Source: Tyto alba
Lineage: Eukaryota; Chordata; Aves; Strigiformes; Tytonidae
NCBI RefSeq assembly: GCF_018691265.1
Contig: NW_024881295.1
Coordinates: 14,844,314-14,908,313, forward strand
Reading direction: 5' to 3'
Length of the DNA: 64,000 bases
Shown here in pieces: positions 26,875 through 39,078 of this stretch. The notes under the pieces were generated by a model. That model ran no database searches and had not been told where the DNA came from. It saw nothing but the letters and a program-made list of their open reading frames with translations. Numbering within the stretch: the first letter of the stretch is position 1; every line of letters starts with the position of its first letter. A program made the position numbers and the translations under genes.

Positions 26875-29800
26875 ATCAGAAGTCAAAAAAGAAAAAAAAG
26901 TAGTTTAATCTATTCTTTAATCTATTCCCCTCTAACACATGCTGTCTGTGCTGTCATTCCAACTTCCAGATGGTAAGCCATTTCCAAAAACATATTATTC
27001 TTTCTGGATGTCTTGCTAAAATATAACCCAACCAGAAGCAACAAGTTTGCTGCAGCTATTAGTGGCTGGATTCTTCGGCTTGAGTTATGCAGAAGATCTG
27101 ATTAAATTATTATAATGGCCACTTTTGGCCTTAAAACAAAACCAATACAAAACAACACAACATATAACATCTAATTCCCCTTTTCCCCTCTCAAAGACCA
27201 CAAATAGCTTGGGACTAACTTTCTTCTACAGAAAGAAACTTGACAGTATATGCTGTGGGTACACCAACCCTTGCCAGTGAAGTAATCTTATTTGTTTCAT
27301 CCCCCTAGTGATTGCATAGTATTTCTGGGAAGCAGAGCTCTTGGCTTACAAATCAGGACCCACAAATGTTATTCTTGCTGTTACATGAATCTCTGTGCAG
27401 CACATGGTGCTCAGAGTGTGCAGGACTTGATGCCTGCAGACTCGTTTACCTGCTGTACCTGAACCTTCCTTTTCACAGGAGGACATGAGCCAGTTTGGGT
27501 TGCTTTCAGCTCTGACTCCAAGCACAACTCAGCTGGGTATTTTGGGAGTAGCCCAAGAATACAGAGTCTAAAACTTTAGAGGGGGACACTTCTTGGAAGA
27601 TGGGCACCTATTTTCTCTGACAACTTACCTGAGATAAAATCTAAAAGGCAGACAGCCTCACCTGGTTTCCTCACCATATTTTCATAGTTTAGGTTTCATT
27701 AAGTCTGTTCACAGATTCAGAAAGTCATTCTGATTGGCATTATTTAGCATCAACAGTATCATTCATGTGGCAGCTGTGCTATCTAGGGATTAAAATAGAA
27801 TATAGTGCCTTGATGCATGCTATGTGCACATTGCGTCCCAGACAGAAGCATTTTGAGAAACTCTGGAGAGAGAACCAAATATTATAAAATGTTATTAAAA
27901 GCAGCAAGCGAGGCTTTAAAGAGCAAGTAAAAATTTAGCCCTTGTTTAGTGCAACTGGATTTCTTAATTCAAACAACCAAATTTTGATCAGGCAGAAATC
28001 AATTAAATTCCACTTTCTGGCTCAAAGCTTCCTAAAGACAAAATCTCATCAAGGCATTTGTTTCTTGACAGGACTGAAAAAATGCCCCCCAGAAATAGTA
28101 ATGCTGGGAGAATAGCAAACCAACCTCCTGCTCTCTCCATGTCCAGCTCTGCACTTACTCCAGATGTTGCAGTTACTAATCAACATCAGTTTGATTTCAC
28201 ACCAATATCCCAGTTAATCTTCGTTATTTCAGTTGCTGTAGACTCTCATTATAAATCTCTAGCATGCATACAGTAGCTGCAGAGGCATAAGATTAATAAG
28301 AGTATAGGGTAAAGACATAGTTGGCCATTTATTATCATTTGTTTTGCCATGTGCATAATAAAATACTTCTTGCCAAAAGTAAATGTGCATAGCAGTATGT
28401 CTTCTGTATCTTGCATCTGATTTTGTTTTCACTAAATCTTATGATCAAAACCATCTTGCAATAGCAAATTTATTACTAAAATTTATACCACAGGGTGAAT
28501 TTCCTTCTTTAAACTGGGTGCCGACTGAAGGAGGTGCAGGGGAAGGGTAGGAGCGGAAATGTTACTTCTTGTAGCAGCTTCAGATCCAGCACAATCATTT
28601 GACTGACGAACACATGATTCTTAGTTCACTTTTGTCCCTGACACTGAGAAAAAATAAGCTTTGCAGAAACTGCCATGGTTTTTTTAGTCAGGAGAATAGA
28701 TTTACCTTAGAAATGTTTATAAAGGAAAAGCTCTTCTTGCTGTTCTTCCCTCAGGTTTCTACACCAGACCATTCTAGTTAACTGGATTTCTTAAATCACA
28801 CAAAATTTATTAGGGACTGAGGAAGTATACACATACCTTTTACATGCAAAGGTGCTAGTGGATGCTATGTCTGATGAAACCAAAGGTGATCAACCCACAA
28901 CCCCAGGGAAGGGAATGAAGACTTTTTGCTTTGAGTTATACTGACAGAGACCAAAGGACTTTCCTTTCTCTCAGAGAAAAAGACAGTCTTGCCCAAGTAG
29001 AGTATCCAAACCAAGGGGAAAATTAAGTGGACAGCAGGTGAGCTTTGTAAAATGAGAAAGTGAAATAAGAAAGGGGAAATGTTAACATCATTCATTGTAG
29101 TAGCCAGTCAGACACAAAGAAAGGAAAAATTATAACTTAGATATCATGTCCATCAAGGTGTCTACATATTAGCAGTAGCAGATCAAGCTGGCAATTTACA
29201 TCAGGCAGTGCCGGTTTGCTCAGCTCTGACATATAGGGTTAGTTGTATGTCAGAAGATGAAATCAGTAAGCCCTCTTTCACCTGAAATTTACTAGTTAAT
29301 TTTAAGTAAAGTACATACATTAGATTAAGTCTCTGCATGCAGATCATCTTGTTGGTTACAGATTTCTTTGTTGGCTGTATGGCCTCTATGAAATACATTG
29401 ATAATTTGTTTACTTCGCTGGACTCCTTCCAAATACTTTTAATATACTCAGACTATCCTAATCCCAAATACCTGTTTATAATCTGTATTATGTTTACCAA
29501 TGCAGTTGACAACATTGCAACTAGAAAGAGAAGCCATATGCTTCCAAAAAGAGTAGAAAAAGTTTAACATTTAGCAAAGTCATGAGTGAGAAATGAGCTC
29601 ATCTCTGGTGCTGAGCCTGTTGATTTTAGCAAAGTCCTAGGAATGGCTGAACCTAAGCAGAGAAATTCAGAGCTCATCAATCCCTTTTCTCATCCCTTTA
29701 ATGAAATCCAAGATTAAATGTTTTTAATGTTTGGTAAGAGGAACTTCATTATTCTTCCACACACCTCTTTCATTTTCACATGCTTCTCTTATTTCTTGGC

Positions 29801-32800
29801 TCTGTCTGGGACCAGTAGCAAGGGCAGGATGCTCTCATCTTTCCAGCCTGACTAGAAAAGGGAAATACTAGAAATCCAATGAAAAGCATGTTCCCTGGAG
29901 ATTTCTAGCCCAGTTATGCAGATGCAGCTGTAGTTCAGATAATCAACGAGACTTCTGGGTGTTTACTTGAATGGAATTATTTGGTTGTTCTGCAACACTA
30001 ATTAAAGCATGTATGGGATAAGGTTGTTGGTGTGTATTAATGGAATCTGTTGCTACCTAAAATTTGTATTTGCCACTCAGTTTTATGAGGTGCTAATACT
30101 CAGCACACTGATGTCCTCAACTCTCAACAGCATCACTCATTTTCTAAATTATCTGACCCCTACAGAGTTGAACTCAAGTAAGTTTGTTTTGCTTAAATAG
30201 ACCCACCATTGAGAGAAATTGCTCTTTCATTTACAATCACCGAAAAGATGTTCAACAGTCATCTAGCCTATGTCACCCAGCTTGTGCTTTGCTACAGCTT
30301 CACACTTTCCTGTCCCTTTTACTGCTGCCCACTTGAGCAGCTTGTTGCCTGGCTAGAATGTACAAGATAGGCCAATGTACTGGCTGTCTTTGGGAAACGA
30401 GACACTTCCCCCTTTGTAGAAGTCTCCAGCTCAAGCAGCTCAGTATCAGTTGCACAGCCTATGGCTGTATCGTACAGAGGGCTTCCACTGATGTCGGGAT
30501 ACACACTAAACACAGTGTAGAATTTTGCCCTTATTTAGTGAAAAAAGCTTGGACACATGTTGAACTGATGAGCTCAACTGGGTTTATAGCAAATAGCCAC
30601 AGTCATTTGCCAAGTTTTATTTAACACTCTTAAATAGGTTTATTTTGTTAAAGCTGAGCCATTCTAAAGCCTTTTGACTTTGAATCCTGTGTCAAATCAG
30701 CTCTAAGTAGAGGAATGTGTAAAGGGGAAATCCATACAAGGTAACTGTAAACAGATACTGGTGATTACAGTGTGAGATATGATTATTTAAATGAATTCTC
30801 TAACACATTCTCGCTTGACATAAATTAACTACCCTTGTTATTCTGTTACACTACAGTAGCTAGCCATATGGTAGTTCACCCATTTTTTGAGTGTTTTTTT
30901 AATTATTATTATTTTTAATTTTTTAAATTTTTAAATCTAGTATGGAATATACATTACACGTTAAATTACCCATATATTTCCTTGATAAATTGGTATTTAG
31001 ATCTAGCCAACACACAGTAATTATACCAATTAAATGTCAACATGTGCCCAAGAGTGCAGCTCTTGAACATTGTAAATGTCATAAATTAGCAAATAGGTAG
31101 ATCATCTACAACTATGTTTCTCCAGATTACAAGCAAATTCTGCCATGAATGTCCCATGACACAACGGGATGGGGCGAGGTGGAGGGGGGGAGAGAGAGGA
31201 GAGGAGGTAGAGTGGGGAGAGAAAGCAGGTGGTATGACCTACCAGCAGAGAGGCAGCAGCTAGGGGAGCCTGTTCCTGCAGCATCCAAAAATTTGAACAT
31301 GAGTATAGTTAGAGGATATCACCTTGAGCTCAGTGCAACCAGCCAGTGAGATTGCCTAGCATTAAGTCTCACAAAGTGGTCCCTACCTATAGCCACCAAT
31401 TTTAGTGGGTTTGAACTAATTCTTTGGTCCTGTTGTTTTGAGCGGTTTTGACAGCAAGGTCTGTGGCAAAGAGAAAAGCCTTCTCTGTCAGTCCCTCCCT
31501 CCCCTGAGGAAGAGTAGAGGCTTTCCTAACAGGGTTTGGTAACCTTGTACACTGGAACCCACCAACGATTCTTCAAGTAAAACCTGCTATTTCTGTTACA
31601 CACTTTGTTGCAGCAATTCTGGTTCCTCATCTTCTAGAGACAATTTGGTGTCCACTCCCTTAGAGCAATTCATCTACAACAGTTTCTCCAACTTCTCTTT
31701 GTACCTCTTTGTCTTACACTGCCTGAATCCACTGATGTTAAATCCCAACATTTTAATGCCCATTCAATATGATATATCAGCCCCACAGAAATAAATAAAG
31801 ATGCATTCCGTTGACAACTCTAACCAAGTAAATTGATATAGGGACTTATTACTCACTCTGTGGTGATATTGGCCAGACTTTCCACTGCCATTACTGCTGA
31901 ATTTCTGCTTGTTTTTTCTGTCTTCAACATACCTGTAAAATACTGCCTATTGCAATGTTTTTAAAAATAGCCTTGCATAAGAATACTTTCAAGAAAATTT
32001 AATTTCATGCTGTAATTGTGGGAAGTTATCAAGTTTTTGAGTACTCAAGACTGATTCGGAGGAAAACCTAGCATGTGAAGAGTCACCCTGAAATCACAAA
32101 CTTCTGTAGGAAAATCTTGCCCTTCAACCATGACAAGGGGCTGTATTTACAAAACTACTCTGCACTGCCATCTTGTGACACAAAGAAGTGCTCAGCGGGT
32201 ATCTGGCCTTGAGGGCTCAAATCCATCATGATAAAAATTGTGAAAAGCGATAGAGAGATATTCACTGCGAACATATCAGATTAAACACTCGTTTGCATAT
32301 TTTGATGAGGTAGGCCTTAAAGCCGTGCAAAGAAAGGCTCCATTTCTCAGTGCTGTATCATCTTCAAAAGGTTTCAGTAGTTACAGAAGGGCATGCAGAA
32401 TTATTCTGGCTTGAAAAATGAACCTTGGGAAAGCCACCTTTTGACTGTGTCTGTCCACCAGAAATGTAACTACTCCAATATACAGCTCTACAGAATCTTT
32501 CCTCAGCTGTTGCCTAATCCTATAGAGATCGAGTTCTCCAACCTCAGAGCTTCTGTGCTCTTCCAAAAGCACTTCAGCTGCCTGCTCTTTATCTATCACA
32601 TGTCCAAGACACATCAGTATTTATAAAATCGTTTTTTTTCCACTCACATTGCAGGATCCTGCCGGTCTTTGCAGAGCACACAAAACAGTGAGCTCTGCTC
32701 CAGATAGTTCTGAGGAAGAGTCAGAAGTTAATGTTGTCTCTCTTGCCCCATGCATGTAGGGAGAATTATTTACCTTCTGTTTAAACTCTTCTCCTTAGCA

Positions 32801-35800
32801 TAATTTAGTTGTTATTTTCTGACCTAAGGAGAGAGTAAACATGACTTTTACCCAGTATTTGCATAACTTACTTGGTACATAGGAGGGTTGTGCTGTAGTT
32901 TCACTAAATAATTAACCCAAAAATACTCATGCAAGGCAGGATTTCCATACATTTTCTGAAGCTCTAATTCAAGATACAAAAAAAGAAATTCACTTCTCTA
33001 GCTTTCATGTAGAACCAATTTATCTTCATTCTGTCAAAGAAAGCTATCCAAATCCACCAGAGTGCCCAAAACTAAAAATATCCTAAACCACAAGTGAGGA
33101 AAAAAAGCATGTAACCTCTCAAATATCTAGTATCATAAAATAACAATCCCCATCTATTTTATTTTACTAAATAATTAGTGTCCTATTATTAGAATTTATT
33201 CTTATTTTTTGTAGGAAACTAAAGCATCTACTTCTGATTTGTGGGAATCCTTCACACATAATTCTGGAATATACATTCTGCTAGACAGCCAAATGACTAA
33301 GCAGTGACCATCTCAAAGCTTCACCATTTTTGTGACTTTTGCCAACTCCCCCAGCTATAGAAATGACCTAGCAGTATTCTCTAACCACATAGGAGTATAA
33401 TGAAACTCATGTATTTGCTCTATCAATAAACAGGTTTTGAAGACTTCAATGAGGATACTGTTTAAGTGCAAGTCACACTGCAGTGTATGAAATCAAAATT
33501 GCATTTTATTAAGAATGATCTTTGGGGGAAAAAAGTTTGAGAGAAATGTTTTAGTGTTTGTCTGAAATAGAATGACAGGAAAATAATTAAGGTTTGGCCT
33601 TTGGAAGGCCTTCCTTGGTAGAATCAAACTATACCAATGAGATTTATTATTAAATACATTCTAGGATAAATACTCATTTCCTCGTTATGATTTCTGTAGT
33701 TACAGGAAATAAAACTATTATTGATTAAACAGACTGAAATAGTTTAATAGCTTCTCTTCTCAAGAACAAAAATCATCTAGCTCTTCCTTTGTCATAATTT
33801 TTTGAATAAATGTTAGCCATCTGTGCTCTGGAGAGAGGGTTATTCATGCCTGTGATTAAAACACCCTTAAAATAAAGTAAAATAAGAACTGCAGGCCTGA
33901 CACTATAGTTGCTGGAAGTAAAACAATTCTACTGAAAACCTTACACCACATCAAGGCTGCTTACTGCACGTCATCAGTGCAATATATTTCTGGCCCAGGC
34001 TGCTGAACAAGTAGCCAGCTACCTGTTCTCTCTCACAAAGATCCAAAAAACTAGGAGTGTAGTTTTTCCACACAAAACCTCTTAGATTTAAGGCACATAG
34101 TTTTCAAGGCACTGTGCTTAGTATTGCTTTATTACTCAGCTCTACAAATATGCATAGCAGAGTTCACAATTCAAATGTGTTACTCGCACTGCTTTTGGGG
34201 CTACATTGTCCCTTATGTACAACTTACCCTTCCATGTCTGCAGTAGCTTCTCACAGAATTAAATTCCAACTACTTTTTGTACTATTGACAATAAAAAAAA
34301 CCCAGACCACCCCTTCCTTAATTCCTACAAAATTTCAAGGTGAATCACCCCCCAAAAAAGTGTTCAACATTTGATTTTTTTAGATGTGTGAGAGAACAAC
34401 TATCAACAATTCATCTGAATAGAACTGTTTCTCTTAGCAGAAATATTTCTTCTTTAGCAGGTGAAAATGTAAAATTTGTGTGGTCTGCTCTGCCAGTTTT
34501 ATATTTAGTTACCTTGAACATAAAACGTTACTCTGTCCCTAGACTGATGTTGATCTATGAAGGCCTTGACATTTCTGACATCCTAAATTCAACTCATCAT
34601 GTAAGTTTGATAGCCTTAAACAAGCAAAACCTCACATAAGAGTGGAGTTGGATAAAGTAACCATGGTTTGTGATGCTTTACAGTGTGTATGTCAAAACTA
34701 TTGAGGGTGCTCAAGAGCAGCTTGCCAAGCAGTAAAATATAAATAACTTTTAAATTCTCTTTACTTTTAACAAGAGGGCAAAGACAAAGCTATGCAAAAT
34801 TTATTTGAATTCTTACTGTTTTATAACAAAAGAACAGTCATCTCACACTCTAGGCAGTGTTGACAATCTTAAAACTACATATATATACAAACAGAGCCAT
34901 TAACTAGAATACGTTCACTCAGACAACCCAGCAGCAACACCATAAATACAAGAAAACTGATTATAGAGTCTTGCAGCCCTCCACCACCACTTCAACCCAG
35001 TTTGCAGATCTGTGGAATTTCCCTTCCCCTGTAGATTTGGAAGAAGATCCAAATTCCTACAGCTGGATACTAAAGGGGACCATCCATCTGCACAGGAATA
35101 TAAAGCTAGCTCATCCCTCATCTGAGCCTGTGGAGGCTCATCTGAGTCTCCCGTAATAGAGAAATGATCTCTAACTGATCTTTAGGGATCTCTAACAGAT
35201 CTTCCACCAGCTTCTATGACTAATTCCAAAGAAATAGGATTTTTTTTTTTTTTTTAAAATATGAGTCTCAATTGTTCATGTTGGTTCCTAGAAAATTTCC
35301 CAGCATTCCTTCCTGTTGTATAATGCAAACTATTTATATTAGAAAATTACCAAGGAGATTTGAAATATTTTTCAAACAACCTTTTGCAGAAGTTTAAAAA
35401 GAAGCTTTTACTTCTTGACAGTCTAAACAAGACAAGAAAAGTCAGGAAAGTTTAAGAATAGTTGCAGTTTGTCAAAGACTTTCCCATGTCCCTGACATCC
35501 TTACTGTCTTGACTTAGTATGGAAGCATGGTTTTCATCACAGAAGGCCTATGAGTTTGGCTTTTGCTCAGCTTCTCTCTTCGATATTAATTTTATGGTCA
35601 GATGTTTCCTTTTCCAACAGCCTATGCTGTATTTTCAACTCAGATTTATTTTCAGCACTTGATAATATGCCATCAGAAGTCCTAATTCATCCTCTCTTTC
35701 TGCTGGTGTTTGTCATCATCAGAAGATTGCCTTCAAAGCTTTAAAAATGTAAATGCAGAAACAAATGTAGAGACAGGCTATATCCCCGTGCCATCATCTA

Positions 35801-36842
35801 TAAGAAAAATGTGTTCTCCAATGAAACTGGAGTTATAACAGAAATTCAAAGCAGGTCTTCCTATTTTTATATTTTTCTGGAGAATGTTAAAATACCACAT
35901 GATGTAGGGAAAAAAAAAAAAAAACACACAACATAAGTCTGAATATTAACCAGGTAATTTACTACGTACAATTATATTTGAAGTTTTCTTAATCAAATAA
36001 TGCTTTCACTTCTTTTAGGCCTTTGGGATATTTTTGAAATCTGTATCTTTAAAAAAATTTCAACCATGTCACTCATCTACTTATGCCTTGGAGAAAATCC
36101 TGGTATAGATAGGCTTGTGTCAAACATTAAGCTCAGGACAAGCTGGGGTGTGGAACTGACCTTTTACAGTTAAGGCCCATGTTACAACCTGTATCAAAGC
36201 TTCCAAGTTAATGTCCATCATACTCACAGTTAGTTAAACTCTCTTCCAAAACTCTTAGGCAGAAAAATCATTTGACTATTGCTTTTGACCAAGTGAAAGG
36301 ACTTTTTCCCACTTTTCATTGAAGAAAAAAAATAATTAATTACAATGTACAGCCTACTGCAGTGTTCCTTTAAGGATGTTCAGGTTAACTGATCCCTAGT
36401 GGAAATAATTCTTTCTGTCTATATTCCCTAGTGTTTTCATTTGAGAAATTTCCCATTATGTGCTTCAATATTTTTTTTTCTTTTTTAAACTAATATGTAG
36501 ACTCAAGAATTATTCCCTGTTCAGAAGCTTTTCTCCTTGGCGTATTAAAGTGTATATGATTTTTCAAAGACATTAGATAGTGAAATAAATGAGATATTTA
36601 AACGCTAGTTTCCTGAGTCACAGACATGACCAGGGTGTGTACATATTTCCAGTATATGCCGCTACCAGTTACAAAAGCTGCCAGGTGCACAGTGCTTGCA
36701 CATCACCCACAATTTTAAATGTCAGAAAAGTGCAGTATTTCTTAGAAGTGACTAGCTAACTGGATGGGGAAAAAAAAAAAAAAAAAGTGTTTATCTATGC
36801 TCTCTGGTCAGGCTTCCTTGTAACATACAGTGGTGCTTATAA
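26875..36842. other. Noncoding stretch, no gene seen
   Basis: No recognisable gene or transposon is visible. There is a G-rich purine patch at 31163-31231. A 19-of-22-position imperfect direct repeat occurs at 31103-31124 and 31671-31690. A short imperfect duplication containing GATCTCTAAC occurs near 35168-35208, with homopolymer runs at 35240-35255 (T), 35910-35924 (A) and 36770-36786 (A). Confidence 0.6.
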
Positions 36843-37445
36843 CATCATGAGAGAGCCCTGCGCTGTGCTCGGGGCCTCAGCCAGCCCCAGCTGAGGGTGT
36901 TGTACAGAGGGCAACATAAGACCCTCCAGAAGAGTCCGGGACACCCAGATGATGAAGGTGCCTTGAGAGGCAGACGACAGCCCAAATCCCAAAGCCTGCT
37001 TCCTTATGAGCATGAGCAAGACCACAGCCAAATAATTTGCCAAATAATTTGCAGAAGGGTGGGGATCACAGACTGTATAATCCCTGCTAGTAGGCATACA
37101 CGGCAAACCTTTGCCCATGTAACAAACACTGAGTTTAAAATCCCGAATCCTGATCTTAATCTTGATTTGGCATATTTAGTTACAGAAAGTTACATCTTAC
37201 CATATCAGGTGTATACCAAGCATCTCTGGTACCTTTTACCTTCAGATGGAGCCAATTTTCTCTCCTCCCACTTTCAAAGAAAAAACAAAGTACATTCCTT
37301 AGGCAAAGGGCAGCATATGTTCAGATGCTGTTCACACAGCTCCAGCCATTGGCACTTAATATGCAAAGTAATTCTCATAGTAACTACCCATGAGAAACTC
37401 TTTCCTGGCACAAAGCTCCTTAGCAAAAGATTAGCACCACACTGA
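36843..37445 (+). other. Longest open frame, 200 codons, status unknown
   Basis: The frame is open between TAA at 36840-36842 and TGA ending at 37445. It has no ATG at the 5' end; the first usable non-ATG codon is GTG at 36897. The first ~100 codons lie in a patch richer in G+C than the flanks and encode a basic, hydrophilic stretch. The second half is AT-rich and looks like ordinary noncoding sequence. A perfect 12-bp tandem duplication (GCCAAATAATTT, 37027-37050) sits inside it. No domain is recognised. In a 64-kb AT-rich window one frame of this size is only mildly unusual, and a long minus-strand frame (36837-37118) overlaps it. It may be chance, a retrocopy fragment or an exon. Confidence 0.12.
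37027..37050 (+). repeat. 12-bp perfect tandem duplication
   Basis: Two adjacent copies of GCCAAATAATTT are present. This is a small slippage-type duplication that adds four codons without breaking the surrounding open frame. Confidence 0.85.
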
Positions 37446-38799
37446 CCTGATGCTAAATGAGAGTGCTTGATAATAAGGTTAAATAGAATAACTGTGTCTC
37501 TCATGCACAGCAACAAGAAGTTATGGATAAAATAACAGGCTCTACAAAATATATGTTTGCAAGAAAGACTGAATTTAAATATGCCTGCACAAGGTTCATC
37601 TTTAAAGGCAATGTGAATAGGATTAAGATACAAAAGGTAAAAGACAGGAAAAGATAACCGTCTAGGCACTCTGCATCTCTGTCCTTTTATTGCATTTGTT
37701 TTAGAAGTCTTAAGTTATCACTTTGACATTACTGAAAATTTTAGAGTAAAGCTAACACAAATAAATATCAGTCTACATCAGTCCTATTACGTATTTGCTT
37801 CAGTACATTTAAGACAGTCTATTTCTGACAAGATTTCACTAGAAAATAAAAAACATTTGGGGAAAAAAAATACTTTTTTTTTTTTTTAGAAGCAGAAAAT
37901 AGGCTTGTTTGTCATACTGACAGTTTAAGTCTTCTACAAAACCACACAAAACTCTAGAAAATTCACATATTGTCATAATTTCGGCAAACAAAAAAGATAA
38001 GAAAAGCCTGCAAAAAAGATTCACATCTTTGTTTTTAAACAAATAAAAGCAAATTGTGAAAATAAGCAATGTTTTCATTAGATATCACCAGGTTTAAATT
38101 TGAACAATTTTTTAACCATTCCCAATACCAGAGACTTACAATTAGCAATCTGTTATAGGAAACACCCTAGAGATTTCCAACCCAAGATTAAAATATCAAA
38201 AAATCAATAAAGATACTACCCATCAGAACACCAGTAACCCTAAAATTTGTAGCAGGGAGCAATGGAAATACAGCAAGCTATATTTATTAACATCTCCAAG
38301 CAGGCCCATTCTGCTAGATACCTTCAAGAAAAATTGCAAAGGTTTTTTTTTTCCCTTACACTTTCCAGCCCTTTTCTTCTTCACAGTAGAAAGAGTCACA
38401 ATTTTTCAAAATAATTTAAGATCTTGTGTGTTGAGACTCCTTCCCATATCTCATTACAATGTAATTAAAAAACTGGGATATGATATTTCTAGTGTCAGCT
38501 TTCTGACTAAATGCAGAGCAACTTTGTTTTATGACAGATAAAATGAGAATAACCATCCATCCCCATTCAATAAAGAGTTGAAGGATAAAGAGAGAGTGGG
38601 ATGCAAACCAAGGTATGCTGATATAAGACCCTGTTATCTCTACCCTGGCACCCAAATGCTTGGCAGTTCCTCTTCATAAGTGCCTGGAGGGCTGCAGTAT
38701 TTGTTCCCTGGCACATTTTATCTAAAAATTCAGTGGATTGACTTAGAATTAGGTCTTGGCTGAAATAGCTTATTTGAACTGAAACTCATTAGAGCCAAC
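37446..38799. other. Noncoding stretch, nothing recognised
   Basis: This stretch is AT-rich with T runs near 37875-37888 and 38343-38351. The minus-strand frame at 37274-37669 (131 codons), which overlaps its left end, is cysteine- and leucine-rich without a recognisable motif. It is treated as chance. Confidence 0.55.
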
Positions 38800-39078
38800 T
38801 CATATGAGCCACTTCACTGGCAGCAGGCGATGGGCAGCTGGGGTCGTGACTTCTTCCACAAGCACAGCCAGGGCCTGGAAGAGGCTGTTTGCCCACAGCT
38901 GAAGCCCTAAGACGAACAGATGTCGGGCTGGTCTGCAGAAAACCTGTAGGGTCACAAAAGCCATTGGCTTTCTCCTGTGCCATGCTGTCAGACAGTCCAC
39001 GATGGGCCCCAGCCACACACTGATGAGCAACCCCACAAAGCCACACGATGCACATGTTAAATAGCAGCAGGGGGACAA
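38800..39078 (-). other. GC-elevated open frame, hydrophobic, unknown
   Basis: On minus, a frame of 92 codons runs from just after a TAA to the TGA at 38802-38800. It begins with TTG, with an internal ATG in a different frame. The translation contains two hydrophobic runs that could be membrane segments (FVGLLISVWLGPIVD and HLFVLGLQLWANSLFQALAVLV), separated by a basic HRRKP patch. That pattern resembles a multi-pass membrane protein fragment, but no family is recognised. The patch is clearly richer in G+C than its flanks. A second minus-strand GC-rich block at about 39300-39450 ends in a donor-like AGAG|GTGAGC. Possibilities are a decayed gene copy, an exon pair or a GC-rich noncoding island. 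Confidence 0.15.

Noticed and set aside
37274..37669. Cysteine-rich minus frame of 131 codons
   Set aside because: No zinc-finger or other spacing pattern among the cysteines. It is AT-rich and opposite another long frame.
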